From Acidovorax sp. A1169 (GTDB lineage: Bacteria; Pseudomonadota; Gammaproteobacteria; Burkholderiales; Burkholderiaceae_C), in the NCBI RefSeq assembly GCF_030704685.1, contig NZ_JAUZDX010000013.1:124001-188000 (forward strand): 64,000 nucleotides of DNA, given 5' to 3'. Below the pieces are notes generated by a model that worked only from the letters and a program-made list of their open reading frames with translations, did not search any database and was not told the origin of the DNA. This document shows, in pieces, positions 51,198-60,536 of this stretch. Position 1 is the stretch's first letter. The number at the start of each line of letters is the position of its first letter. The position numbers were made by a program, and so were the translations under genes.

Positions 51198-53636
51198 TCA
51201 AGCACGCCGCCCCCGCCCGGCCGCCTTGGCGCGGTAGAGCGAGGCGTCCGCACGCTCCATGAGGCCGCGCCAGCCATCGTCGCCCGCAAAGGCCACGCCC
51301 ACGCTGGCGCCGATGTGCACCCTGCGCCCGCCCAGGTCAAAGGGCTGGCCGGCGGCGGCCACTAGCTTGTCGGCCACCTGCTCGGCCGCTGCCTGGCCGG
51401 GCATGCCGCCCAGCACCACAACGAACTCGTCGCCGCCCACGCGCGCCACCAGGTCCAGGGGCCGCACCAGGGCAATGAAGCGCGCGGCCACCGCCTGCAG
51501 CAGTTGGTCGCCCACCGGGTGGCCCCAGGTGTCGTTGACGGGCTTGAAGCGGTCCAGGTCCACGTACAGCATGGCCACGCCGTGTGCTTCGGCCAGGGGG
51601 ATGCGCTGCAGGTGCGCCTCCAGGCCCTGCCGGTTCACCAGGCCGGTGAGCGCATCGCGCTCGCTCAGGCCGATGAGGCGCGACTCGCGCTGGCGGTGGA
51701 TGGTCACGTCGTCCAGCACGGCGATGAAGCCATCGGGCTGGCCGCTCTCGGACTGGCGGGGCACCAGGCTGATGGCCATGTTCCTCGGGCGCCCGCGCAG
51801 CTGCAGCACCAGCTCGAACGCGGTGGGCTCGCCGGCCAGCGCCTTGTCGATGAAGCCCATGCTGTCACGCAGCTCGGCCAGCGGCACCACCTCGCCGATG
51901 CGCAGGCCCACGATCTCTGCGCGCGAGGGGCCCACGAGCTTTTCGAACGCAGAGTTGACGAACTCATAGCGGCCCTCGCGGTCCACCACGGCGATCACGT
52001 CGGGAATCGCCTCGGCAATCGAACTCAGCGTACGCTGCTGGCGAAACAGGTCGGCACGCGAGCGCTGCTGCGCAGAGATGTCGCGCATCACGGCCGTGTA
52101 GCGCACCACCCGGCCATCGGCGTCACGGTGGGACAGCACCGAGTGGTCCACCGCAATCGGCTGGCCGGTCACCAGCACCGTGCTTTCGCCCATCCACACC
52201 CCGGTCTTGATCACCGAGGGCATCACCTCGTCGCGGTAGCGCCGGGTGGTTTCGGGCGTGTTGAAGTCGGTGAAGCGGTGCTGCGTGACGTCGTAGCCCG
52301 CGCCATAGCCCTGGGCCTTGCGCGCGGCGGGGTTCATGTAGGTCACGCGCCCTTCGGCGTCGGCCTGCACCACGAAGTCGGGCGTGGCTTCCAGGATCTG
52401 GCTGAGCATGTGCAGCGACTCTTCGGCCCGCTTGCGGTCGGTGATGTCCTGCAGCGCACCCACCACGCGCACCGGGGCGCCCAGTTCGTCGTATTCGGTG
52501 TTGCCGATGGCGCGCGCCCAGACGCGCGTGCCGTCGGGCCGGCGCAGCGGGGCTTCGATCTCCCACTTCTCGCCGGTGGCGATGCCTTTTTCAAAGGCGG
52601 CGATGAGCCGCTCCTGCGCGCCGTCCTCGTAGAAGCCGACCACGCCGGGCAGCGTGGGCACGAAGGCATCGTCCACGCCATGGATGCCTCGCACCATGGG
52701 CGACCAGTGGACCACGCTGGTGTGCAGGTCCACCGTCCAGGGGCCCACCAGCGCCAGCTCGCCCATGCGCTGCAGCAGGGCCTGGTTGGCCTGCAGCTGG
52801 CGCTCGGCGGTATGGCGGTGGCTGGCTTCGCGGATGAACCCGGTGGCGCCGATGCCCCCGTTCATGCGCAGCGGGGCGATGGACAGCTCCACGGGCAGGC
52901 GGTGCCCGTCCTTGTGCAGCGCCTGCAGCTCGAAGCGACGGCGCAGCACGGGGCCCTCGCCCGTGCGCTGCAGCCGGGCCATGCCATAGAGATGGGCGCT
53001 GCGCAGCTCGGGCGGGATGATGAGCTCGTGCATCGGGCGCCCCATGGCTTCGTCGTGGCTCCAGCCCAGCGTCGCCTGCGCCTGGTGGTTCCACTCGGTG
53101 ATGAAGCCGCCGGGGTCGATGCTGATGAAGGCGTCCTGCGTGCTGACCAGCATGCTTTGCAGTGCCTCGTCGCTTGCCGACCGGGTCGGCAAGGTGTGCG
53201 GACTGACTGAGAGGCCCGGGGGCAGAGAGCCTGGCGCCCGCGCATGCGGGTCGCTGCCCAGCGGCTCGCGCAGGTCCCAGCGGGGGCGCTGGCTGGCAAA
53301 GGCGCTGCGTGTGCTGCGGACCGCACCGGGGTCGTCGAGCGTGCCCACCGCCACCTCGACCACGTCGGGCCGGCCCTCCTCCAGGCGAAACAGCTGGCTG
53401 CCGCACTGCGGGCACAGCTGGCGCACCGCGTGCTCGGACGAGTGCCAGGTGTGCAGGGCCCCGTAGGTGCGCAAGGTGGCACGCTCGCCCTCCAGCCACG
53501 CCATGCCGGCCCCGCCGGACGCCCTGCGGCAGCTCTCGCAGTAGCACACGGCAGCCTCCAGCTCCAGGGCATGCACCGCGTACTCGACGCGGCGGCAAGC
53601 GCATCGGCCTCTCATCACCACCGGAGCTGTTCTCAT
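51198..53636 (-). CDS. GFA-domain, multi-PAS diguanylate cyclase fusion
   Basis: 812 residues from ATG 53636. Residues about 9-110 form a GFA/CENP-V-like zinc domain: RCACRRVEY, CYCESCRRASGG, CPQCGSQLF. Four PAS-type domains follow (LVSTQDAFISIDPGGFITEW; VVHWSPMVRGIHGVDDAFVP; LEATPDFVVQADAEGRVTYM; AIPDVIAVVDREGRYEFVNS), then a GGDEF domain (RDALTGLVNRQGLEAHLQRI; DRFKPVNDTWGHPVGDQLL; ARVGGDEFVVVLGG). The GGDEF active-site motif is intact, so cyclic di-GMP synthesis is expected. No EAL domain and no membrane segment are seen. GFA domains normally occur alone as small enzymes, so their use as a sensor is unusual. Cytoplasmic redox, thiol or metal sensing is inferred. Confidence 0.85.
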   Translation of the reverse strand: MRTAPVVMRGRCACRRVEYAVHALELEAAVCYCESCRRASGGAGMAWLEGERATLRTYGALHTWHSSEHAVRQLCPQCGSQLFRLEEGRPDVVEVAVGTLDDPGAVRSTRSAFASQRPRWDLREPLGSDPHARAPGSLPPGLSVSPHTLPTRSASDEALQSMLVSTQDAFISIDPGGFITEWNHQAQATLGWSHDEAMGRPMHELIIPPELRSAHLYGMARLQRTGEGPVLRRRFELQALHKDGHRLPVELSIAPLRMNGGIGATGFIREASHRHTAERQLQANQALLQRMGELALVGPWTVDLHTSVVHWSPMVRGIHGVDDAFVPTLPGVVGFYEDGAQERLIAAFEKGIATGEKWEIEAPLRRPDGTRVWARAIGNTEYDELGAPVRVVGALQDITDRKRAEESLHMLSQILEATPDFVVQADAEGRVTYMNPAARKAQGYGAGYDVTQHRFTDFNTPETTRRYRDEVMPSVIKTGVWMGESTVLVTGQPIAVDHSVLSHRDADGRVVRYTAVMRDISAQQRSRADLFRQQRTLSSIAEAIPDVIAVVDREGRYEFVNSAFEKLVGPSRAEIVGLRIGEVVPLAELRDSMGFIDKALAGEPTAFELVLQLRGRPRNMAISLVPRQSESGQPDGFIAVLDDVTIHRQRESRLIGLSERDALTGLVNRQGLEAHLQRIPLAEAHGVAMLYVDLDRFKPVNDTWGHPVGDQLLQAVAARFIALVRPLDLVARVGGDEFVVVLGGMPGQAAAEQVADKLVAAAGQPFDLGGRRVHIGASVGVAFAGDDGWRGLMERADASLYRAKAAGRGRRA

Positions 53637-53830
53637 ATGCGCCCTCCAACCCTGGCGTGCATCCCGGGTTCTGTTCTTGTGCCTTGCCATGCAGGCAGCA
53701 GCAGGTGTCCACCGCAGGGCTGCCCTCGCTCCCTGCCCAAACCCTAACCGGTCTTGCCCCCGGGCCCTGTAGGACAGCGCCCACGCGCACCCTGCAGCGC
53801 TCTCGTCCCCCACGCCACCAGTGTGCAGTT

Positions 53831-53851
53831 GGATTGCCAATCCGGCAATCC
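53831..53851. promoter_or_regulatory. Inverted repeat between divergent genes
   Basis: GGATTGCC-AATCC-GGCAATCC is a perfect 8-base inverted repeat with a 5-base centre, in the 337-base gap between the GGDEF gene and the divergent DadA-like gene. Symmetry, spacing and position fit a dimeric repressor or activator site. The rest of the gap (53637-53973) holds no gene. Confidence 0.45.
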
Positions 53852-53973
53852 AGTCATCGAAAAATGGCGCCGCAGCCGGGCCCGCCACCCCTTGGGGGCC
53901 GGCACAATCGGTGCCTTTCGCCCGAGCTTTCGGCCCTGCCCTTCCCCTGTCCGCCGCCGCAATAATCACCCCC

Positions 53974-55206
53974 ATGGAAACCCTTGTTCTCGGCGCCGGC
54001 ATCGTCGGCGTCAGTACCGCCCTGGCGCTGCAGCAGCGTGGCCACGCCGTGACCCTCGTCGACCGCCAGGCGCCTGGCCGCGAGACCTCGTACGGCAATG
54101 CCGGCATCATCCAGCGCGAGGCCGTGCAGCCCTACGCCTTTCCGCGCAGCATCGCCACGCTGGCGCGTGTGGCCACCGGCTTGAGCAACGACGCCCACTA
54201 CCACTGGGGGGCCCTGCTGCACCTGGCGCCGCAGTTGTTCAGCTACTGGGCCGCATCAGCCCCCGCGCGCTACGCGCCCATCGCGCAGGCCTACAGCCGC
54301 CTGATCGAGCACTGCATCACCGAGCACCGCGGCTGGATCGAGCAGGCCGGCGCCAGCGACCTGGTGCACAAGGATGGCTGGCTGCAGCTGTACCGCAGCG
54401 GCCCGGCGTTCGACGCTGCGGCAAAGCAGGCCAGCGCCGTCGCCGCATCGCACCACCTGGCCTGCCAGGTGCTCGGCACGGCCGCCCTGGCCGCCGCCCA
54501 GCCGGTGCTGCAGATGCCACTGGCCGGCGCCGTGCACTGGCAAGACCCCTGGACCGTGCGCGACCCCGGCGAGCTGGTGGCGCGCTACGCGCGGCTGTTT
54601 GTGCAGCGCGGCGGGCAGCTGGCCACGGGTGACGCGCTGACGTTGCGCCAGCAAGGCAGCGGCTGGGCCGTGCAGGTGGACTCTGGCAGCATCAGCGCGC
54701 AGCACGCCGTCATCGCCCTGGGCCCCTGGGCCGGTGCGCTCACCACGCGCCTGGGCTACCGCCTGCCGCTGTTCAGCAAGCGCGGCTACCACCGGCACTT
54801 TGCCGGCGGGCCCACGCTGACCATGCCCGCGCTGGACATCGAACGCGGTGTGATGCTCGCCCCCATGGCGCGCGGCCTGCGCCTGACCACCGGGGCCGAG
54901 TTCGCGCTGCAAGACGCCCCCGCCACCCCCGTGCAGCTGCGCCGCGCGGAGATCTCCACGCGCGAACTGCTGCCCCTGGGCGAGCCGGTGGAGGCCACGC
55001 CCTGGCTGGGCGCCCGCCCCTGCACCGCCGACATGCTGCCCGTGCTCGGCCCCGCACCGCGCCATGCGGGCCTGTGGTTCAACTTCGGCCACGCGCACCA
55101 GGGCTTCACCCTGGGGCCCGTCACCGGCCGGCTGGTGGCCGAGCTGATCAGCGGCGAGGCGCCGTTCGTGGACCCGGCGCCTTATTTGGCGCAGCGGTTT
55201 TTGTAA
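53974..55206 (+). CDS. FAD-dependent oxidoreductase (DadA-like D-amino acid dehydrogenase)
   Basis: 410 residues from ATG 53974. The FAD-binding motif begins at residue 5 (VLGAGIVGVSTALALQQRGH) with the family RETSYGNAGIIQ segment. The substrate domain ends with the second FAD contact (FNFGHAHQGFTLGPVTGRLV, about residues 365-385). These features match the DAO/DadA family that deaminates D-amino acids and passes electrons to quinones. No alanine racemase or other catabolic partner lies nearby. The inverted repeat at 53831 may be its operator. Confidence 0.88.
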   Translation: METLVLGAGIVGVSTALALQQRGHAVTLVDRQAPGRETSYGNAGIIQREAVQPYAFPRSIATLARVATGLSNDAHYHWGALLHLAPQLFSYWAASAPARYAPIAQAYSRLIEHCITEHRGWIEQAGASDLVHKDGWLQLYRSGPAFDAAAKQASAVAASHHLACQVLGTAALAAAQPVLQMPLAGAVHWQDPWTVRDPGELVARYARLFVQRGGQLATGDALTLRQQGSGWAVQVDSGSISAQHAVIALGPWAGALTTRLGYRLPLFSKRGYHRHFAGGPTLTMPALDIERGVMLAPMARGLRLTTGAEFALQDAPATPVQLRRAEISTRELLPLGEPVEATPWLGARPCTADMLPVLGPAPRHAGLWFNFGHAHQGFTLGPVTGRLVAELISGEAPFVDPAPYLAQRFL

Positions 55207-55441
55207 CAGACCGAGCCGCGCAGGCGCTGCAGCCCCCTATCGCAGCACCCTGCGGGGGCGCCATGCCCGCATCACCCATATTGGCGATTGCGGCCAGGGC
55301 ACTGTTGCCTTGAAATCGTGAAACCAATGGATACAAGTGTGTCCATCAAGACACATGCGTTCGCGCGCATTTTTCTCTTCACCTGCTGGCCACCACAACC
55401 CCAAGAAGCGCACGCCGGCGCAACCCCGATTCACCACTGCC

Positions 55442-56236
55442 ATGATGCTCACCCGCACGCTCAAGAAAATTGCCGCCGCCACCGCCACCGCCATCGTCGC
55501 CAGCCTGGGTGCCGCCAGCCCCGCATGGGCCGACATCACCGCATCGGCCACGGCCAGCGGCCCATCGAGCGCCTACACCCTGGTCGCCCGCGTCACGCCC
55601 GACGCCCAGTACGTGGGCCGCGGCAAGCTGTACTTTGTGATGCAGCACGGTTCGCAGATCTACGCACTGTCGGAGACCCGTGGCTTCGTCCCTTACACGG
55701 GTGGCGAACCGCCGGAATACCGCACCATCGCCCAGGCCACCGAGACCATCACCGTGCAAGGCTGGAACACCACGGCCCAGGCCGGTGCCTCGATCTTCGT
55801 GGGCTTTGGCACCGATGTGATGGACATGGTCAACAACGGCAGGTTCAAGCTGGTGGCCACGCTGCCGGCGGCGCCTGCGCCAACGCCGACGCCCACACCG
55901 ACCCCAACGCCCCCGGTGACCACCAACCCCTATGCGGTGCACAACGGCACCTATATGTGCTATGACGACTATGGCCGCTCGGGCACAGTCACCGCCACCT
56001 TCACCGCCAGCAACACGGTGATCGACACCACCCGGCTGACGACGATTCCGGTGTACTCGTACAACCTTTCGCTTAGCACCATCGTCAGCCAGCCCGGTTA
56101 CAGGACCTACAGCAGCACGAGCCTGCCGCTCAAGCTGGTCATGCTCAATCCGTCCGGGGGGCCTTACAGCCTGGCGATCGGCTACCAATCGAACGCCTAC
56201 AGCAGCCAGATTGTTTACGTCTGCACCAAACGCTGA
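55442..56236 (+). CDS. Secreted protein, paralogue of the one at 56979
   Basis: 264 residues from ATG 55442 (MMLTRTLKKIAAATATAIVA), with a signal peptide ending SPAWAD. The N-terminal domain (VARVTPDAQYVGRGKLYFVM; LSETRGFVPYTGGEPPEYRT) is shared almost line for line with the protein at 56979. A linker of PTPTPTP follows, then a second domain with one Cys near its start (GTYMCYDDYG) and one at the end (QIVYVCTKR), likely disulfide-linked. Unknown family. The linker is absent from the paralogue, where the domains adjoin directly. Confidence 0.72.
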   Translation: MMLTRTLKKIAAATATAIVASLGAASPAWADITASATASGPSSAYTLVARVTPDAQYVGRGKLYFVMQHGSQIYALSETRGFVPYTGGEPPEYRTIAQATETITVQGWNTTAQAGASIFVGFGTDVMDMVNNGRFKLVATLPAAPAPTPTPTPTPTPPVTTNPYAVHNGTYMCYDDYGRSGTVTATFTASNTVIDTTRLTTIPVYSYNLSLSTIVSQPGYRTYSSTSLPLKLVMLNPSGGPYSLAIGYQSNAYSSQIVYVCTKR

Positions 56237-56355
56237 GACGGCGCGGCAAACGCAAGCAAGAGTGCCCTGCGGCAATCACCGCCGCGAGAACACGCTGGCG
56301 GCCTCGGTGCTTCTTTTGCAAGCGAGCCGGACCATCCAGCACATCCCGTCACAGA

Positions 56356-56757
56356 TTACACATTCACCGCCGCCCCATCCACTGCCCAGCGGCACTCCGC
56401 CATCCAGGTGGGCAAGGCGGGGTCGCGCACCACGGGCGCCAGGGCACGCAGCGTGGTGTTCATCTGGCTGTCGAACCAGTGCAGCTTCTGCTCGGCGAAC
56501 TGGATGGACGACAGCGCCTGCAGCACCAGCTTGCCCCCGTCCACCACCGGCAGCGGCAGCGCCGCGCGAAACGCCATGTCCAGCGACGGGTGCTCGCGCA
56601 CCAGCTCCTGCAAAAAGGCGCAGGCCCCATCGATGGCCTGCGCATGCCGCGCGTGGAAGGCCGGGCTCATCTCTTCGGTGCCCAGGAACTTGGCAACGCC
56701 GGCGAGCGACTCGAACGGGGTGGGCAGGCGGGTAGGGGTGGGGGTTGTTGAGGGCAT
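56356..56757 (-). CDS. Conserved hypothetical helical protein
   Basis: 133 residues from ATG 56757 (MPSTTPTPTRLPTPFESLAG). The body is helical (MSPAFHARHAQAIDGACAFL; LHWFDSQMNTTLRALAPVVR) and lacks membrane segments or signal. I do not recognise it. It lies antisense between the two paralogous secreted-protein genes and separates them. Longer versions reading upstream (to 56874 or further) add Arg/Pro-rich text and are unlikely. Confidence 0.6.
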   Translation of the reverse strand: MPSTTPTPTRLPTPFESLAGVAKFLGTEEMSPAFHARHAQAIDGACAFLQELVREHPSLDMAFRAALPLPVVDGGKLVLQALSSIQFAEQKLHWFDSQMNTTLRALAPVVRDPALPTWMAECRWAVDGAAVNV

Positions 56758-56978
56758 GGTGGCGGTCGGCTGGGCTGAGGAATGGCAACGGCAACCGCGC
56801 GCAGGCGGTATAGGCACGTATCCAACGTAACAGTATGCGCCCGCCGCGTGCCCCGCTGCCCGGACGGGGCGCAAAATGCACTGCGCGCGCCTGCTGCTGC
56901 AGCGACGGCAGCGCGTCCGTATCCAAGTAAACCGCTTTCAACGCCATCGCGTTGAATGCGCTGTAACCGGACACCGCC

Positions 56979-57755
56979 ATGCCCACCACCCTGCCCAAAA
57001 GTACCCTGAGCACCTTGCGCAAACTGCTCGCAGGCGCGGCCCTGGCACTGGGCCTTGGCGCCCTGCCCGCCTTCGGCCAGATAACCACGGTGGCCACCAC
57101 CATCAGCGGCACCACGCAGGCCCTGAACTTCGCCGTCAGCGTCAACCCCGAGGCCCGGTTCCTGGGCCAGGGCAGGCTGTACTTCGTGCTGCTGCACAAC
57201 GGGCAGTTCTACCTGCTGTCCGAGACACGTGGCTTCGTGCCCTACACGGGCGGCGAGATCCCTGAGTACCGCACCATCCGCCAGCCGACCGAGACCATCG
57301 CTGTCAGCAACTGGAACACCCGCGCACAGCTGGGTGGCGCCATCTTCGTGGGCTACGGCAACGACTTCTCGGAGATGCTGGCCAGCGGCCGCTACCGCCA
57401 GGTGGCCACCCTGGCCGAATACCCCATCCCGCCCGTGGCGGGCGACCCCTACGCGGCCTACAGCGGCGCCTACCTGTGCTCCAGCAACACGGGCGCCACC
57501 TACAACGCCACCGCCACCTTCACAGCCGCCCAGGCGGTGGTGGACACATCCCGCATGCCCGCCATTGCGCTGCCCAGCATCAGCGTGCCTTTCGACGGCC
57601 TGGGCAGCAGCGGCGACCGCATCTACGCCAACCGCGACTTCCCGCTGTACCTGGTGTCGCTGGACACGACGGCAGCCGCCCGCTACCCGCTCGCGCTGGC
57701 CTACCAGGCCAACGACTTCAGCGCCTCGCACATCTTCGTGTGCGCAAGGCGCTGA
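56979..57755 (+). CDS. Secreted protein, paralogue of the one at 55442
   Basis: 258 residues with a signal peptide (LAGAALALGLGALPAFGQ). The N-terminal domain repeats the pattern VNPEARFLGQGRLYFVLLHN and LSETRGFVPYTGGEIPEYRT, and the C-terminal domain ends IFVCARR with a partner Cys at AYLCSSN. Duplication with a gene inserted between the copies is the simplest history. Both copies lack charged catalytic clusters, so a structural or binding role is more likely than an enzyme. Confidence 0.72.
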   Translation: MPTTLPKSTLSTLRKLLAGAALALGLGALPAFGQITTVATTISGTTQALNFAVSVNPEARFLGQGRLYFVLLHNGQFYLLSETRGFVPYTGGEIPEYRTIRQPTETIAVSNWNTRAQLGGAIFVGYGNDFSEMLASGRYRQVATLAEYPIPPVAGDPYAAYSGAYLCSSNTGATYNATATFTAAQAVVDTSRMPAIALPSISVPFDGLGSSGDRIYANRDFPLYLVSLDTTAAARYPLALAYQANDFSASHIFVCARR

Positions 57756-57762
57756 AAGCGCC
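57748..57762 (+). terminator. Hairpin over the stop codon
   Basis: GGCGCT-GAA-AGCGCC forms a 6-base stem that includes the TGA stop of the secreted-protein gene and is followed by CTTCTCTC. A weak intrinsic terminator is possible. Confidence 0.4.
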
Positions 57763-57984
57763 CTTCTCTCAGGCATTTCACGCGCGCGGCTGAGCCCCAC
57801 TGGGGGCGAAACGCCTGAGGTGCACCGTCCAGCGCCTCCCCGATACCGCCCGTCGGCGCGCAGCGCCATGTCGTGACATTTGGTTTCACGCCACAGTGCG
57901 CGCCCCACCCCGGTGATAGATTCGCCGGTCGCTCGGGCCACGCGCCGGGCGTGCCCCGATCCACCGCCAACAGATACACACACC

Positions 57985-59493
57985 ATGGCCGTTACCGTCT
58001 CCGACCTGCAGAACATGCGTTTTTCCGGCAACCCGCAGGCCGATGCCTTGCTGGGCGGCACTCCCATCTGGAACTTCTGGCCCGACGGCCGGAAGGTCAT
58101 CTACTACACCTTCGACGCGGGTGCCAGCAGCGAAGCGGCCAAGAAAACCGGCAGCGCGGTCACGGCCTTCAACGCCGACCAGAAGCAGTCCACCCTGCAG
58201 ATCCTGCAGCACGCCTCTGCCGTCACCGGCATCGTCTTTACCGAGGTGTCCACCTCGGCCCAGGCCGACCTGCACTTCGCGGCCACCAACCTGCAGGGCC
58301 CCTCCACCGCAGGCCTGGCATCGTCTGGCTACAACTACAGCTACTCCGGCCCCAACCAGGTGGTGGGCTCGCTGAACATCGAGGCCGTGGTCTACCTGGA
58401 CAACGTGGAGCACGCCGGCATCAACAACAAGCCCACGGCCGGCGGCTCGGGCTACGAGGTGCTGCTGCACGAAGTGGGGCACGCGCTGGGCCTGTCGCAC
58501 CCCTTCGACTCCTCGCACCCCCTGCCTGCGGGGCAGGACAACACCAACAACACCGTCATGTCGTACACGCATGCCGGCCCGAACAAGACCACCTTCCAGG
58601 GCTACGACCTGCTGGCGCTCGACTGGCTGTATGGCCGCGACGGCCTGGGCGGCACCTACGGTTTCAACTCCACCAAGGGCCCGACGCTGACCTTCGATGC
58701 AGCGCCCGCCCCAGCCCCAGCCCCGGCCCCTGCACCGGCCCCGGCACCCACACCAGCTCCGGCGCCGAGCCCAACACCCGCCCCTGCGCCCACAACACCG
58801 ACAACGCCTACGGCCCCACCTACCCCCACCAAGCCCACGCCGGCACCGACGCCCACGCCCACCACCCCCAACCTGCCCACAGGCAACCAGGGCACGGGCG
58901 ATGCAGACCTGTTCAACAGCAAGCCCGCCACCGAGACCTTCAACGGCGGTGCGGGCGTGGACACGCTGGTGGCCCACGGCAACCGCGGGCAGTACACGCT
59001 GCAGCCGCTGTCGGGCGGCAACTGGCAACTCAACGACAAGGGCACCGGCCTCGACGGCATCGACACCCTGCAGCAGATCGAGCGCGTGCGCTTTGCAGAT
59101 CACTCCGTGGCGCTGGACCTGAACGGCGCCGCCGGCACCGCCGCGCGCCTCATCAGCACCCTGCTGGGCTCCGACGCGCTGAAGAACCGCGGCCTGGTGG
59201 GTTCTGTGATCAAGGCAGTGGACGAATCGGGGGCCACGCCCCAGCAACTCGCAGAACTGGCCCTGGCCGCCGTGGCCGGCCCCTCTGCCACGCCCGAGCA
59301 GGTAGTGGCCCTGCTGTACGCCAACCTGTTCGGCACTGCGGCCGATGCCGGCACCGTGCAGAACCTTGCAGGCCTGCTCAAGTCGGGCAGCTACACCGGC
59401 GCATCGCTGACCTGGGCCGTGGCCAGCTCGGACCTCACGGCCAGCAAGATCAACCTGGTGGGGCTGAGCCAGGTGGGGCTGGAATACATCTGA
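57985..59493 (+). CDS. Serralysin-like secreted zinc metalloprotease
   Basis: 502 residues. The metzincin site is LLHEVGHALGLSHPFD (HExxHxxGxxH; residues about 163-178), with the Met-turn in TVMSYTHAG about 30 residues later. The N-terminal region (GTPIWNFWPDGRKVIYYTFD) fits serralysin-type proteases. A 50-residue AP/TP linker follows, then a single RTX-like strand pair (FNGGAGVDTLV) and a C-terminal DUF4214-like domain ending GLSQVGLEYI, related to the tail of the RTX protein at 3151-4773. No Sec signal is seen, so type I secretion by an ABC system elsewhere in the genome is expected. Confidence 0.88.
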   Translation: MAVTVSDLQNMRFSGNPQADALLGGTPIWNFWPDGRKVIYYTFDAGASSEAAKKTGSAVTAFNADQKQSTLQILQHASAVTGIVFTEVSTSAQADLHFAATNLQGPSTAGLASSGYNYSYSGPNQVVGSLNIEAVVYLDNVEHAGINNKPTAGGSGYEVLLHEVGHALGLSHPFDSSHPLPAGQDNTNNTVMSYTHAGPNKTTFQGYDLLALDWLYGRDGLGGTYGFNSTKGPTLTFDAAPAPAPAPAPAPAPAPTPAPAPSPTPAPAPTTPTTPTAPPTPTKPTPAPTPTPTTPNLPTGNQGTGDADLFNSKPATETFNGGAGVDTLVAHGNRGQYTLQPLSGGNWQLNDKGTGLDGIDTLQQIERVRFADHSVALDLNGAAGTAARLISTLLGSDALKNRGLVGSVIKAVDESGATPQQLAELALAAVAGPSATPEQVVALLYANLFGTAADAGTVQNLAGLLKSGSYTGASLTWAVASSDLTASKINLVGLSQVGLEYI

Positions 59494-59500
59494 ACCGAAT

Positions 59501-59527
59501 GGATGCGCAGGGACCGCCTGCGCATCC
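59501..59527 (+). terminator. Strong hairpin after the metalloprotease gene
   Basis: GGATGCGCAGG-GACCG-CCTGCGCATCC has an 11-base perfect stem and begins eight bases after the stop. There is no T-run, but position and stability support termination or 3'-end protection. Confidence 0.6.
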
Positions 59528-59777
59528 ACGGCCTTGGCGCAGTCGGCGCCGCGCACCCACGGGAAGCCAAGGCGCCCGGCGCAGCCCTACCTTTGGGGGA
59601 TACCGCCCGCCAGAAATTTGCACTCCAATCACGTTCGATGCCCCTTGACAAGCAATGCTTTGCCAAGAGCAGACATGTTCGCCCCGGCGACTGCAGGCCC
59701 CGGAGAACACTCCCCTCTGGTGCCATGGTCCCTGGGGCACAACACCTGGCCAAGCCAGCGACCGTGGCATACCCAAC

Positions 59778-60080
59778 GTGATTACCGCACTTTTCGAATT
59801 CACCCGCTCTGGCGTCTGCAAGGTTGTACCGAGCGTATCCGCCTCCACGGACGCCCAGGCCGTGCTGCTCAACTGGACACTGATGGCCAACGACCGCGCA
59901 TTCCGCACGGTGCTCGACCTGCCCGACCGCCTGGTGGCCGAACTCAGCTGGAACGAGCGGCACGACACCGCCCAGCGGCACGACCTCGACTCCTGGGCCC
60001 GCCGCCTGGACATCACCGTGTCCAACGCACTGCGCATGTCGCACAGCGACTGGCAGACCGCACGCCCCCTGGCGGCGTAA
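59778..60080 (+). CDS. Small protein, unknown function
   Basis: 100 residues from GTG 59778 (ITALFEFTRSGVCKVVPSVS). It continues TLMANDRAFRTVLDLPDRLV, ELSWNERHDTAQRHDLDSWA, and ends WQTARPLAA. The frame is open further upstream but that part is unlike protein. No family recognised. It is convergent with the small genes of the right-hand toxin locus and separated from them by about 115 bases. Confidence 0.45.
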   Translation: MITALFEFTRSGVCKVVPSVSASTDAQAVLLNWTLMANDRAFRTVLDLPDRLVAELSWNERHDTAQRHDLDSWARRLDITVSNALRMSHSDWQTARPLAA

Positions 60081-60197
60081 GGCGCCGCGCCCGCGCCCGC
60101 CCCTGGTCAGCCCACCGCGCCTGCCGGCACCTGGCAGGGCCTGATCGCACCGCCGCCCGATCCACCGCCGTTGCAGTGAACAGAGCGGCCCGCCGGG

Positions 60198-60536
60198 CTA
60201 CTCCGGATAGGTTACGGTCCCCCCGCCAATAATCACGGGGCCTTCACACTGGACCACAAATCCGCTTGACCGATCCCGAATTTCAATCCCTTGCTCTCCT
60301 TCTGGCAGGGTCACTACTTCGCATTGGATATCGCAGCCAGACCAGCGAACCGGGCCACTTATATTCAGGCATTGCACAAATGTCACGCCAATGAATTCAG
60401 TCGAGACACCACTGCGTTGCCATCCGATGGTGAACCGATCATGGCCATTGACATAGCCGGCAAAAAAAACGTTCTCACCGCGCCACTCCGCGAAGAAAGA
60501 GGCCAACCCGTGCATATCTTGCTGTTTGAACTTCAC
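60198..60536 (-). CDS. Small protein coupled to the right-hand toxin locus
   Basis: 112 residues from ATG 60536 (MKFKQQDMHGLASFFAEWRG), overlapping the stop of the preceding gene by four bases (ATGA). It is beta-rich with no membrane segment (GENVFFAGYVNGHDRFTIGW; GCDIQCEVVTLPEGEQGIEI; GPVIIGGGTVTYPE). It is the third gene of a tightly overlapping set, tail of the toxin-like gene, 60533-61114, then this one. It may be an immunity or accessory protein; unknown family. Confidence 0.6.
   Translation of the reverse strand: MKFKQQDMHGLASFFAEWRGENVFFAGYVNGHDRFTIGWQRSGVSTEFIGVTFVQCLNISGPVRWSGCDIQCEVVTLPEGEQGIEIRDRSSGFVVQCEGPVIIGGGTVTYPE

Noticed and set aside
50508-53210. 568-codon plus-strand frame opposite the GGDEF gene
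   Set aside because: Val/His/Gly-rich antisense shadow; the PAS and GGDEF motifs are on the minus strand.
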